This document shows, in pieces, positions 1 through 5,924 of a DNA stretch of 8,045 bases; positions within the stretch are counted from its first letter, which is position 1; the number at the start of each line of letters is the position of its first letter. The position numbers were made by a program, and so were the translations under genes. A model generated the notes under the pieces. That model did no database searches. It was given only the letters and a program-made list of their open reading frames with translations, and was not told the origin of the DNA. Location: positions 1 through 8,045 of the forward strand of contig JAGAUC010000187.1 of NCBI GenBank assembly GCA_017621015.1. Reading direction: 5' to 3'. Source of the DNA: Clostridia bacterium (lineage in GTDB: Bacteria > Bacillota > Clostridia > Oscillospirales > CAG-272).

Positions 1-1
1 C

Positions 2-865
2 CCCGAAATATCCGAGCAGAAAAAGCAGGACTTTTTAAGGGCAAAAGGCGGGGATCTTAAAATTGGCAATGATATGGAGTATGCTGATTATCTGGAGTAT
101 AAGGTGGCTGTTGATAAATATGCCCCCGGTGCCATTCTTGGTGAAATAAAGCGTAAGGGCTTGAAATTCAACACCAGCATTTCAAAAACTACCTTTTACA
201 GATATATAGAAAACGGCGTTTTTCTTACCTTGACCAACAAGAGCCTGCCGGTTAAAAGGAATAAAACCGAGCACAAATATGATAAGGTGCAGCGTGCTAA
301 ACGCCCACCAAAGGGTGATAGCATAGAAAAACGCCCGGAGGAAATTGCAGAGCGTGTTACCTTTGGCCATTGGGAAATGGATTGTGTGGAGGGCAAAAAA
401 GGTACCAAGAAAACCCTCCTCGTGCTTACTGAACGCAAAACCCGTAACGAGATCATCCGCATTATGCCAGATAAGACAGCCGCCAGCGTGGTTAAAGCCC
501 TCAATGCCCTTGAACGGGAACACGGCCCGGAACTGTTTGCCCAGGTGTTCCGTACCATTACCGTTGATAATGGCTCCGAGTTTACCGACTTTACCGGGAT
601 GGAGCAAAGCTGCATACTACCTGGATGCAACCGCACCAAGCTATATTTTTGCCACCCTTACAGCTCATACGAGCGTGGATCCAATGAAAACCAAAACAAG
701 ATGGTACGCCGCCACTACCCCAAAGGTTATGATTTTACCCACACAACACCCGCCGAAATACGCAAACTTGAAAAATGGATCAATAACTACCCAAGGGAAA
801 TTTTTGATTATTATACCTCTGCTGACTTATACGAGGCCTGCCTTAACAGCCTTATGTGTGCGTAA
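2..865 (+). CDS. IS30-family transposase, 5'-truncated by the window edge
   Basis: This is a DDE-type transposase, which cuts and rejoins the ends of its own insertion sequence. The reading frame is open from base 2 through the first methionine at 74 to the TAA at 863-865, so the true start is upstream of the window and the N-terminal helix-turn-helix is largely missing. Counting from the methionine at 74, the catalytic triad can be placed at Asp103 (GHWEMD), Asp165 (TVDNGSEF) and Glu205 (ERGSNEN), followed by MVRRHYPKG, a typical IS30 arrangement. The Asp165-Glu205 interval is slightly longer than the roughly 33 residues usual in the family because of a short cysteine-containing insert (SCILPGC). 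The C-terminal part (NNYPREIFDYYTSADLYEA) corresponds to the NNRPRK..TP.E region of other IS30 enzymes. No frameshift or internal stop is present, so it may be functional if its 5' end is intact. The family call is secure; activity is not. Confidence 0.9.
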   Translation, partial: PEISEQKKQDFLRAKGGDLKIGNDMEYADYLEYKVAVDKYAPGAILGEIKRKGLKFNTSISKTTFYRYIENGVFLTLTNKSLPVKRNKTEHKYDKVQRAKRPPKGDSIEKRPEEIAERVTFGHWEMDCVEGKKGTKKTLLVLTERKTRNEIIRIMPDKTAASVVKALNALEREHGPELFAQVFRTITVDNGSEFTDFTGMEQSCILPGCNRTKLYFCHPYSSYERGSNENQNKMVRRHYPKGYDFTHTTPAEIRKLEKWINNYPREIFDYYTSADLYEACLNSLMCA

Positions 866-866
866 C

Positions 867-897
867 TGCACAACAAAAAGGCTATTTTCTTTGTGCA
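867..897. repeat. Short inverted repeat after the transposase gene
   Basis: TGCACAA (867-873) is repeated in inverse at 891-897 (TTGTGCA), with further A/T-rich complementarity inside the arms. It starts two bases after the transposase stop codon. It may be part of the insertion-sequence end or a weak hairpin that ends the transposase transcript; the sequence alone does not decide. Confidence 0.45.
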
Positions 898-967
898 CTT
901 TTCACAAACTTTGCAGATTTTCGTATTTTTTCGCAGAAACTACTTGACTTTACCATAAATTTCATCA

Positions 968-997
968 AAAAAGCCGAGTCTGAAGACTCGGCTTTTT
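968..997. terminator. Symmetrical intrinsic terminator between convergent genes
   Basis: A perfect 13-base-pair stem (968-980 with 985-997) encloses a TGAA loop, with core AAGCCGAGTC. It has a T run on the plus side and an A run (967-972) that becomes a U tail on the minus strand. It lies 14 bases beyond the stop codon of the lipoprotein gene at 1011-2516 and about 100 bases beyond the transposase stop, so it can stop transcription from both sides. Confidence 0.9.
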
Positions 998-1010
998 ATT
1001 CAAGCTGCTC

Positions 1011-2516
1011 TCAGGAAACTGCTTCGAGCGCCAGGAGAAGATCGGTTAAATTTTGCTCCCACACGTCCTTGTTGCTATCAATGTAGTTCTGAATATCATA
1101 ATCGAACTGTAAGCGGCGGAAAATACCGCCAATTCCACCAAGGCTCGAGCTGGAGTACGCAAAGCCAAAGGAAAACACGAAGGAGCCGAGAATGGTGTCG
1201 TACATCTCCGCATCCGCCTGCTCGCGTGAATAGTGACCCTTAAGCACCGTCTCGTAGTACACAGGAACCACCTGCTTGTAGCTCTCGGCCGAAAGCACCT
1301 CCAGCACCGCGCTTACCATAGCCGCTCTCGCGTCGTCCAGGTTGGAGCATACGGCAAGCGCCGAAGCGGAATTGCCGAAGCAGGTGCGGTAATCATCCTG
1401 CTCCTCATCGTACTTCGGAACGGGAAGAACTCCGTAATTTACGGTGGAGGCCTTCATTTCCATACCGTAGTTAAGTCCCTGCGTCATAAACAGCACATTG
1501 CCGTTGGGCATATCGGTCTCTCCCAGCTCGTCCGCGGTAGCAATTACAATGCCGCCCTCGTTGTTGAAGAGCGCCCTCACCTTCTCATAGGCCGGAACAG
1601 TCCGACCATTCACAAGCACAAGCTCCGGCTCACCGTAGGCATTGTTCTTGGTAATATCCAGTCCCATGCCGTAGATCCAGGCATCCATCACACCCGAGGC
1701 GTTGCCAAGGTTTCGGATACCCACCACGTCACCGCTGTCAGCCACGCCGTTGGAGTTGAGGTCATCCCAGCAATTGGAGACGTAGTCGGTCATCTTATCG
1801 ATGGTCCACTTGCCGTCTCTTACCAGCTGATACAGTGTGGCGTCCCGATCATCGGGATATTTCTGGTTGAAGAGATCGCGGTTAAAGAACACGCAGGTTC
1901 CGGCTGCCGCTTGCGAAATGGTCAGCGAGCCACCCGCAAAAAAGAGTGCGCCGTAAACGCTGAGCTCATCCACCTGAGATTGATTCCACCAAGGCTTTTC
2001 AAAATCAAAATAGCCGCCCTCGTCCTTGGTAAGCGCGTTCAGATTGTAGTAAATGCCCTCCTTGGCAAGACCCGCGCCCGTGGAGAGGTAGAAGGCCGCA
2101 CCGTCATAGTCACCGGTGTTGGTCAGAACCGAGACCGAGAGAGAGTTGTTCCAGGTGGTTCTGTCCTCGTAGGCACCCGGCTGCACGATAGCCTTGATCT
2201 TAAGGCCAAGACGGGTTTCCACGTCAATGTTTCGATAGTGGATGGCGTCATAAAGCGGGTCGTTGAGAAGCTCCTCGCAGGCGAGCTCGTACTGATACAT
2301 GGTGTTCGAGCTTCCTCTTACCAGGAAGTTGACCGTTTCTCCATTGTATCTGAGGTCTGTAGGAACGGTATCCGCAACCTCCTGACGGGGATCGTCGTTT
2401 TCCACCGAGCCACCCGGCTTTCCCGTTGTCTCTGCGGGTGTATTGCCGCACGCGACAAACATCGAAAGCAACATCAGAAGTGCCAGAAAAAGCGAAAGAA
2501 TCTTTGTAAATCTCAT
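1011..2516 (-). CDS. Solute-binding lipoprotein (ABC sugar-transporter type), paralog 1
   Basis: This 501-residue protein resembles the extracellular substrate-binding component of carbohydrate ABC transporters, as found in many copies in Clostridia. A basic, hydrophobic signal peptide (MRFTKILSLFLALLMLLSMF) leads to a lipobox FVAC with Cys23 as the predicted lipidated residue, then a flexible linker rich in Gly, Thr and Glu. Residues 252-263 (DLNSNGVADSGD) match an EF-hand/dockerin-type calcium loop, a known insertion in this kind of binding protein. The C-terminal region LEVLSAESYKQVVPVYYET (405-423) resembles the conserved SYK..PVYY segment of family-1 binding proteins. I chose the ATG at 2514-2516 because an AGAGGG ribosome site lies seven bases upstream, the paralogs align there, and the in-frame ATG at 2571-2573 lies upstream of the predicted -10 box. 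The ligand is unknown and no permease is adjacent. The fold assignment is fairly sure; actual transport function is inferred. Confidence 0.88.
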   Translation of the reverse strand: MRFTKILSLFLALLMLLSMFVACGNTPAETTGKPGGSVENDDPRQEVADTVPTDLRYNGETVNFLVRGSSNTMYQYELACEELLNDPLYDAIHYRNIDVETRLGLKIKAIVQPGAYEDRTTWNNSLSVSVLTNTGDYDGAAFYLSTGAGLAKEGIYYNLNALTKDEGGYFDFEKPWWNQSQVDELSVYGALFFAGGSLTISQAAAGTCVFFNRDLFNQKYPDDRDATLYQLVRDGKWTIDKMTDYVSNCWDDLNSNGVADSGDVVGIRNLGNASGVMDAWIYGMGLDITKNNAYGEPELVLVNGRTVPAYEKVRALFNNEGGIVIATADELGETDMPNGNVLFMTQGLNYGMEMKASTVNYGVLPVPKYDEEQDDYRTCFGNSASALAVCSNLDDARAAMVSAVLEVLSAESYKQVVPVYYETVLKGHYSREQADAEMYDTILGSFVFSFGFAYSSSSLGGIGGIFRRLQFDYDIQNYIDSNKDVWEQNLTDLLLALEAVS

Positions 2517-2561
2517 AGGTTTTCCCTCTTTTCTATCCTTTTTCCTTAAAGACTTTTTATT

Positions 2562-2590
2562 ATTGTAGCACAAAAAAACAAAAAAAACAA
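2562..2590 (-). promoter_or_regulatory. Predicted promoter of solute-binding paralog 1
   Basis: Read on the minus strand, a TACAAT -10 box (2562-2567) is preceded by an extended TGC element and lies 17 bases from a TTGTTT hexamer (2585-2590). The spacer is almost all T. Transcription would begin near 2555, giving a leader of roughly 38 bases. The -35 match is weak, so the extended -10 probably carries most of the recognition. Confidence 0.6.
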
Positions 2591-2610
2591 GGTCTTGCTC
2601 ATGTTTTTTT

Positions 2611-2650
2611 GCAAAAAATGGGCGGAGTCCCTTACGGGGACCCCGCCCAT
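2611..2650 (-). terminator. Intrinsic terminator of solute-binding paralog 2
   Basis: The arms at 2618-2631 and 2637-2650 (core ATGGGCGG) form a 14-pair stem with a short loop, followed on the minus strand by a run of six to seven U residues. One position is an A-C mismatch in plus-strand RNA but a G-U wobble in minus-strand RNA, so the stem is fully paired only for leftward transcription. It begins 19 bases past the stop codon of the gene at 2670-4169 and lies about 20 bases upstream of the next gene's -35 box. Confidence 0.9.
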
Positions 2651-2669
2651 TCGTTTTAGAATACCGAAG

Positions 2670-4169
2670 TTATGCCACCTCTTCGAGCGCAAGCAAAAGA
2701 TCCGTTAGTTTCTGTTCCCAAACATCCTTGTTACTGTCAATGTAATTCTGAATGTCATAATCGAGCTGCAATCTGCGGAAAATACCGCTGATGCTGCCGA
2801 GACTCGAGGTTGAGTAAGCAAAGCCGAAGGAGAACACAGCGGTATCCAGAATGCGATCGTACATTTCGGCATCCGCCTGCTCTCTGGAATAGTGACCCTT
2901 GAGAACCGTTCCATAGTATACGGGAATCACCTGCTTGTAGCTCTCAGCCGAAAGCACCTCAAGCACTGCACTCACCATGGCCGCTCTGCTGTCACTCAGA
3001 TTCGAGCAAACGGCAAGGGCCGAGGCTATATTGCCGAAGCACGTACGGTACGTTTCCTGCTCCTCATCATACTTCGGAACAGGAAGAACACCGTAATTTA
3101 CGGTAGACTCCTTCATCGACTTGCCGTAATTGACAACATGTGGGATGAAAAGCAGATTGCCGTTGGGCATATCGGTTTCACCCAGCTCGGCCGCGCTTGC
3201 AATAATAAGACCGCCCTCATTGTTGAAAAGAGCACGCACCTTTTCATAAGCGGGAATGGTCTTTCCATTCACAAGCACCAACTCAGGCTCTCCGTAAGCA
3301 TTGTTCTTGGTAATGTCCAACCCCATCGCGTATATCCAGGCGTCCATACCGCCCCAGGCGTTTCCAAGGCTACGAATTCCCACCACGTCTCCGCTATCGG
3401 CCACGCCGTTGGAATTGAGATCATCCCAACAGTTCGCAACGTAGTCGGTCATCTTATCAATGGTCCATTTACCATCTCTCACCAGCTGGTACAAAGCCAC
3501 ATCGCGATCATCCGGATATTTTTCATTGAAAAGATCACGATTAAAGAAAACACAAGAGGTATTCTGTGCCTGAGAAACGGTCAGCGAGCTACCCGCAAAG
3601 AACAGCGTACCGAATATGCCAAGCTCATCCGTCATCGACTGGTTCCACCAGGGCTTTTCAAAGTCCAGATATCCCCCCTCATCCTTGGTCAGCGAAAAGA
3701 GATTGTAGTATATGCCGTCCTTGGCAAGACCCGCACCGGTAGAAAGATAAAAGGCCGCACCGTCAAAGTCACCGGTGTTGGTAAGCACCGAGGTCGAGAG
3801 CGTGTTACACCACGCCGTCTGATCCTCCCATGTACCGGGCTGCTCGACCGTGCGGATCTTAAGGCCCAGGCGCGTCTCTACATCAATATTGCGGTAATGG
3901 ATCGCATCGTAAAGCGGGTCATTGAGAAGCTTCTCGCAAGCCAGCTCGTACTTATAAATTTCCTCGGCGTTTCCGCGCACCAAAAAGGTTACCGTTTCGC
4001 CACTGTAGTTCAGATCCAGCGGCACCGTGTCCGCGATCTCGTCACGGCCATTCTCGGTCGGCTTCTTATCCCCTCCCGTCGTCTCCGCCGGATCTTTGCC
4101 GCATGCGGCAAAGGCCGAGACCAGCATCAAAAGCGCCAGAAAAAGTGAAAGAATTCGTAAAAATTTCAT
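2670..4169 (-). CDS. Solute-binding lipoprotein (ABC sugar-transporter type), paralog 2
   Basis: This 499-residue lipoprotein is the closest of the three to paralog 1; by eye most positions are identical over the mature protein. The signal peptide MKFLRILSLFLALLMLVSAF ends in a lipobox FAAC with Cys23, followed by a Gly/Asp/Lys linker (KDPAETTGGDKKPTEN). Long blocks are shared with both neighbours: LLNDPLYDAIHYRNIDVETR (81-100), KPWWNQS, CVFFNRDLFN and LYQLVRDG. The calcium-type loop DLNSNGVADSGD is at 250-261. Cysteines occur at 121 (WCNTL) and 206, the second also shared by the paralogs. The start at 4167-4169 has a GGGAG ribosome site eight bases upstream. The gene has its own promoter and terminator and is not obviously cotranscribed with either neighbour. 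It is probably an extracellular glycan or sugar binder; the substrate is unknown and no permease gene accompanies it. Confidence 0.88.
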   Translation of the reverse strand: MKFLRILSLFLALLMLVSAFAACGKDPAETTGGDKKPTENGRDEIADTVPLDLNYSGETVTFLVRGNAEEIYKYELACEKLLNDPLYDAIHYRNIDVETRLGLKIRTVEQPGTWEDQTAWCNTLSTSVLTNTGDFDGAAFYLSTGAGLAKDGIYYNLFSLTKDEGGYLDFEKPWWNQSMTDELGIFGTLFFAGSSLTVSQAQNTSCVFFNRDLFNEKYPDDRDVALYQLVRDGKWTIDKMTDYVANCWDDLNSNGVADSGDVVGIRSLGNAWGGMDAWIYAMGLDITKNNAYGEPELVLVNGKTIPAYEKVRALFNNEGGLIIASAAELGETDMPNGNLLFIPHVVNYGKSMKESTVNYGVLPVPKYDEEQETYRTCFGNIASALAVCSNLSDSRAAMVSAVLEVLSAESYKQVIPVYYGTVLKGHYSREQADAEMYDRILDTAVFSFGFAYSTSSLGSISGIFRRLQLDYDIQNYIDSNKDVWEQKLTDLLLALEEVA

Positions 4170-4199
4170 TGGCTACACTCCCATATTTTTATTTTTTTC

Positions 4200-4228
4200 A
4201 TTATATCATATTTTTTTCAAAAATGCAA
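4200..4228 (-). promoter_or_regulatory. Predicted promoter of solute-binding paralog 2
   Basis: On the minus strand a perfect TATAAT -10 box (4200-4205) lies 17 bases from a weak -35 hexamer TTGCAT (4223-4228). Transcription would start near 4193, giving a leader of about 23 bases. The -35 box sits inside a perfect inverted repeat, which suggests control by a bound protein. Confidence 0.7.
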
Positions 4229-4238
4229 GGGCATTTTT
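4219..4238. promoter_or_regulatory. Inverted repeat over the -35 box, possible operator
   Basis: AAAAATGC (4219-4226) and GCATTTTT (4231-4238) form a perfect eight-base inverted repeat separated by AAGG. It covers the -35 hexamer of paralog 2. A dimeric repressor could bind here; alternatively it is a weak second hairpin backing up the terminator at 4246-4276. Nothing comparable is seen at the other promoters in the window. Confidence 0.4.
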
Positions 4239-4245
4239 CGGACAC

Positions 4246-4276
4246 AAAAAAGGGCTTGCCTTGCAAGCCCCTTTTT
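4246..4276 (-). terminator. Intrinsic terminator of solute-binding paralog 3
   Basis: GGGCTTGC (4252-4259) pairs with GCAAGCCC (4263-4270) around a three-base loop. The stem is flanked by A5-6 and T5 runs that give a U tail in the minus-strand transcript. It begins 15 bases beyond the stop codon of the gene at 4292-5806 and lies directly upstream of the promoter of paralog 2. Confidence 0.88.
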
Positions 4277-4291
4277 CGTTTTTGGATTTAC

Positions 4292-5806
4292 TCAGGAAAC
4301 CTCCTCAAGCGCCAAAAGCAGATCCTCAAGCTTAGCGTTCCACGCGTCCTTATTGCTATCAATATGATTCTGGATGTCAAAAGAGGGCGACAAATCACGG
4401 AAAATAGCACCCAGGCCACCAAGAGACAGCGACGAATAGGCAAAGCCGAAGGAGAAGACGAACGAATTGAGGATACGGTCGTACATCTCGGCGTCAGCCT
4501 GCTCGCGCGAATACTGACCCTGCAGGATGGTTCCATAGTATACGGGAATGACCTGCTTGTAGCTCTCGGCCGAAAGCACCTCAAGCACCGCACTCACCAT
4601 CTCGGCACGGCTATCACTCAGATTGGAGCAAACGGCAAGAGCCGAGGCCACGTTGCCGAAGCCGATGTGGTAATCCTCCTGATTCTCGTCAAACTTGGGT
4701 GCGGGAAGCACACCGTAGTTGACCTTGGATTCGCGCATTTTGGTTCCGTAGTTCAGCGTCTCGGGGAAGAACAAAACGTTTCCGTTCTGAATGCTGGTCT
4801 CTGCGGACTCCTCATCTGCCGAAAGCATCAGAAGAGCGCCGGGGTTGCTGCCGAAAATGCTACGCATCTTCTCGAATGCGGGAACGGTCCGGGAGTTGAG
4901 AAGTGCGATCTCAACCTCACCGAACATATTGGTCTCGGTCAGTCTCAGACCCATAGCAGGGATCCAGGCATCGAGCTTAGAGCCGTCACCGCCCGGAAGG
5001 GCGCCACTGCGCGCGCCGACAATGTCGCCGTCATCGACCACACCGTTGGAGTTGACGTCGGTCCATACCTGCGACACGTAGCTTGCCATTTTATCTGCCG
5101 TCCACTCGCCGTCTCTTACCAGCTGGTAAAGCGCGACATCCCCTTCCTCGGGGAATCTCTCGTTGAAGAGATCACGGTTAAAGAACACACAGTTGCCGTT
5201 AGCCACCTGCGTAATGGTCAGCGAGCCGCCCGCAAAAAAGAGCGTGCCAAAGATACCCAGCTCGTCAACCAGCGACTGATTCCACCAGGGCTTGGAAAAC
5301 TCAAGGTATCCGCCGTAGTCCTTCTCCAGATTGCAAAGGTTGTAAAAAATACCGTCCTTTGCCAAGGGAGATCCAGTCGAAAGGTAGAACGCCGTGCCGT
5401 CATAGTCACCGGTGTTGGTCAGCACCGAGGTCGAAAGACGCTCGTTCCACTCGGTGCGCGAATTGAAGTCACCGGCCTGTCCCACCGTTTTGATGGTAAC
5501 ACCGAGACGCGTCTCTACGTCGATATTGCGGTAATGGATGGCATCGTAGAGCGGATCGTTGAGAAGCTTTTCGCAAGCCAGCTCATACTTATAGAGATCG
5601 TCTTCCGTACGAACAAAGAAGGTGACCGTCTCGCCGCCGTAATTCAGGCTCAGCGGGACCGAGTCGTCAATTTCATCGCGGCCGTTATTTTCTATCGGCT
5701 TCTTGTCATCACCCGTCGTCTCAGCCGGCTGTTTGCCGCATGCGGCAAATGCCGATACAAGCATCAGAAGCACCAGAAAAAGTGAAAGAATTCGTATAGC
5801 CTTCAT
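4292..5806 (-). CDS. Solute-binding lipoprotein (ABC sugar-transporter type), paralog 3
   Basis: This 504-residue lipoprotein is the most divergent of the three, but colinear with them from end to end. The signal peptide MKAIRILSLFLVLLMLVSAF leads to lipobox FAAC and Cys23. Shared blocks include LLNDPLYDAIHYRNIDVETR (81-100), SVLTNTGDYDG, KPWWNQS, CVFFNRDLFN and LEVLSAESYKQVIPVYYGT. The calcium-type loop has drifted to DVNSNGVVDDGD (250-261) but keeps every ligand position. After it there is a small Gly-rich insertion (GALPGGDGSK) that the other two lack, in a region likely to shape the ligand cleft, so specificity may differ. An in-frame ATG at 5822-5824 lies just before the AAGGAGG site; I chose 5804-5806, five bases after that site, because it matches the paralogs. 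It is the first lipoprotein gene after the glycosidase gene and might receive read-through from it, besides having its own promoter. The ligand is unknown. Confidence 0.88.
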   Translation of the reverse strand: MKAIRILSLFLVLLMLVSAFAACGKQPAETTGDDKKPIENNGRDEIDDSVPLSLNYGGETVTFFVRTEDDLYKYELACEKLLNDPLYDAIHYRNIDVETRLGVTIKTVGQAGDFNSRTEWNERLSTSVLTNTGDYDGTAFYLSTGSPLAKDGIFYNLCNLEKDYGGYLEFSKPWWNQSLVDELGIFGTLFFAGGSLTITQVANGNCVFFNRDLFNERFPEEGDVALYQLVRDGEWTADKMASYVSQVWTDVNSNGVVDDGDIVGARSGALPGGDGSKLDAWIPAMGLRLTETNMFGEVEIALLNSRTVPAFEKMRSIFGSNPGALLMLSADEESAETSIQNGNVLFFPETLNYGTKMRESKVNYGVLPAPKFDENQEDYHIGFGNVASALAVCSNLSDSRAEMVSAVLEVLSAESYKQVIPVYYGTILQGQYSREQADAEMYDRILNSFVFSFGFAYSSLSLGGLGAIFRDLSPSFDIQNHIDSNKDAWNAKLEDLLLALEEVS

Positions 5807-5811
5807 AAAAG

Positions 5812-5818
5812 CCTCCTT
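5812..5818 (-). promoter_or_regulatory. Ribosome binding site deciding the start of paralog 3
   Basis: AAGGAGG on the minus strand lies five bases before the ATG at 5804-5806. An earlier in-frame ATG (5822-5824) lies just upstream of this site and has no such site of its own, so the shorter protein is preferred. Confidence 0.85.
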
Positions 5819-5842
5819 TTTCATTTATAAGGATACATTTTC

Positions 5843-5871
5843 ATTATAAAGCAATCCGGCATAAAAGTAAA
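5843..5871 (-). promoter_or_regulatory. Predicted promoter of solute-binding paralog 3
   Basis: On the minus strand a perfect TATAAT (5843-5848) lies 17 bases from TTTACT (5866-5871), which matches four of six consensus -35 positions. Transcription would begin near 5836, with a leader of about 30 bases. A pair of direct repeats starts immediately upstream of the -35 box. Confidence 0.78.
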
Positions 5872-5872
5872 G

Positions 5873-5908
5873 TGGAAAACAGACAAAAAAACTTAGAAAA
5901 CAGACAAA
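5873..5908. repeat. Two direct repeats upstream of paralog 3 promoter, possible activator sites
   Basis: GAAAACAGACAAA occurs exactly at 5875-5887 and 5896-5908, a period of 21 bases or about two turns of DNA; the flanking base T also matches at 5873 and 5894. Relative to the predicted start of transcription the copies centre near -45 and -66, a usual position for activator binding. They lie in the gap between the glycosidase stop codon and the -35 box. Confidence 0.6.
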
Positions 5909-5924
5909 TTTTCGAGGCTACCCC

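Larger units (their letters stand above)
1..897 (+). mobile_element. Partial IS30-family insertion sequence (right-hand portion)
   Basis: The transposase gene identifies the left part of the window as the 3' portion of an IS30-type insertion sequence; its left end lies outside the window. The right boundary is not resolved. I set it at the end of the inverted repeat at 867-897, because terminal repeats of IS30 elements usually lie shortly after the transposase stop codon, but it could lie anywhere up to about 965. No target-site duplication can be checked without the left end. The element is convergent with the neighbouring lipoprotein gene and does not interrupt it. Confidence 0.5.

Noticed and set aside
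345..947. Second plus-strand frame of 200 codons overlapping the transposase
   Set aside because: It is out of frame with the DDE motifs and has no family features of its own. IS30 transposases are usually made from one frame, so programmed frameshifting is not needed.
944..972. TTGACT at 944-949 as a plus-strand promoter
   Set aside because: No acceptable -10 box lies 16-18 bases downstream; the sequence there is an A run leading into the terminator, and no plus-strand gene follows.
2517..2573. N-terminal extension of paralog 1 beginning MCYNNKK
   Set aside because: The upstream ATG lies before the predicted -10 box, would put a charged stretch ahead of the signal peptide, and has no counterpart in the paralogs.
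2568..2590. A-rich tract (A7-C-A8-C) as a phased bent-DNA or regulatory repeat
   Set aside because: The two tracts are eight bases apart, not in the ten-to-eleven base phase needed for strong curvature, and they are already explained as the promoter spacer.
1233..5785. Long plus-strand open frames of over 400 codons opposite each lipoprotein gene (1233-2549, 2892-4148, 4103-5785)
   Set aside because: They are mirror images of the minus-strand genes: those genes rarely use TTA, CTA or TCA codons, which leaves the complementary frame free of stops. Their translations look like no known family and one runs through the terminator and promoter region.
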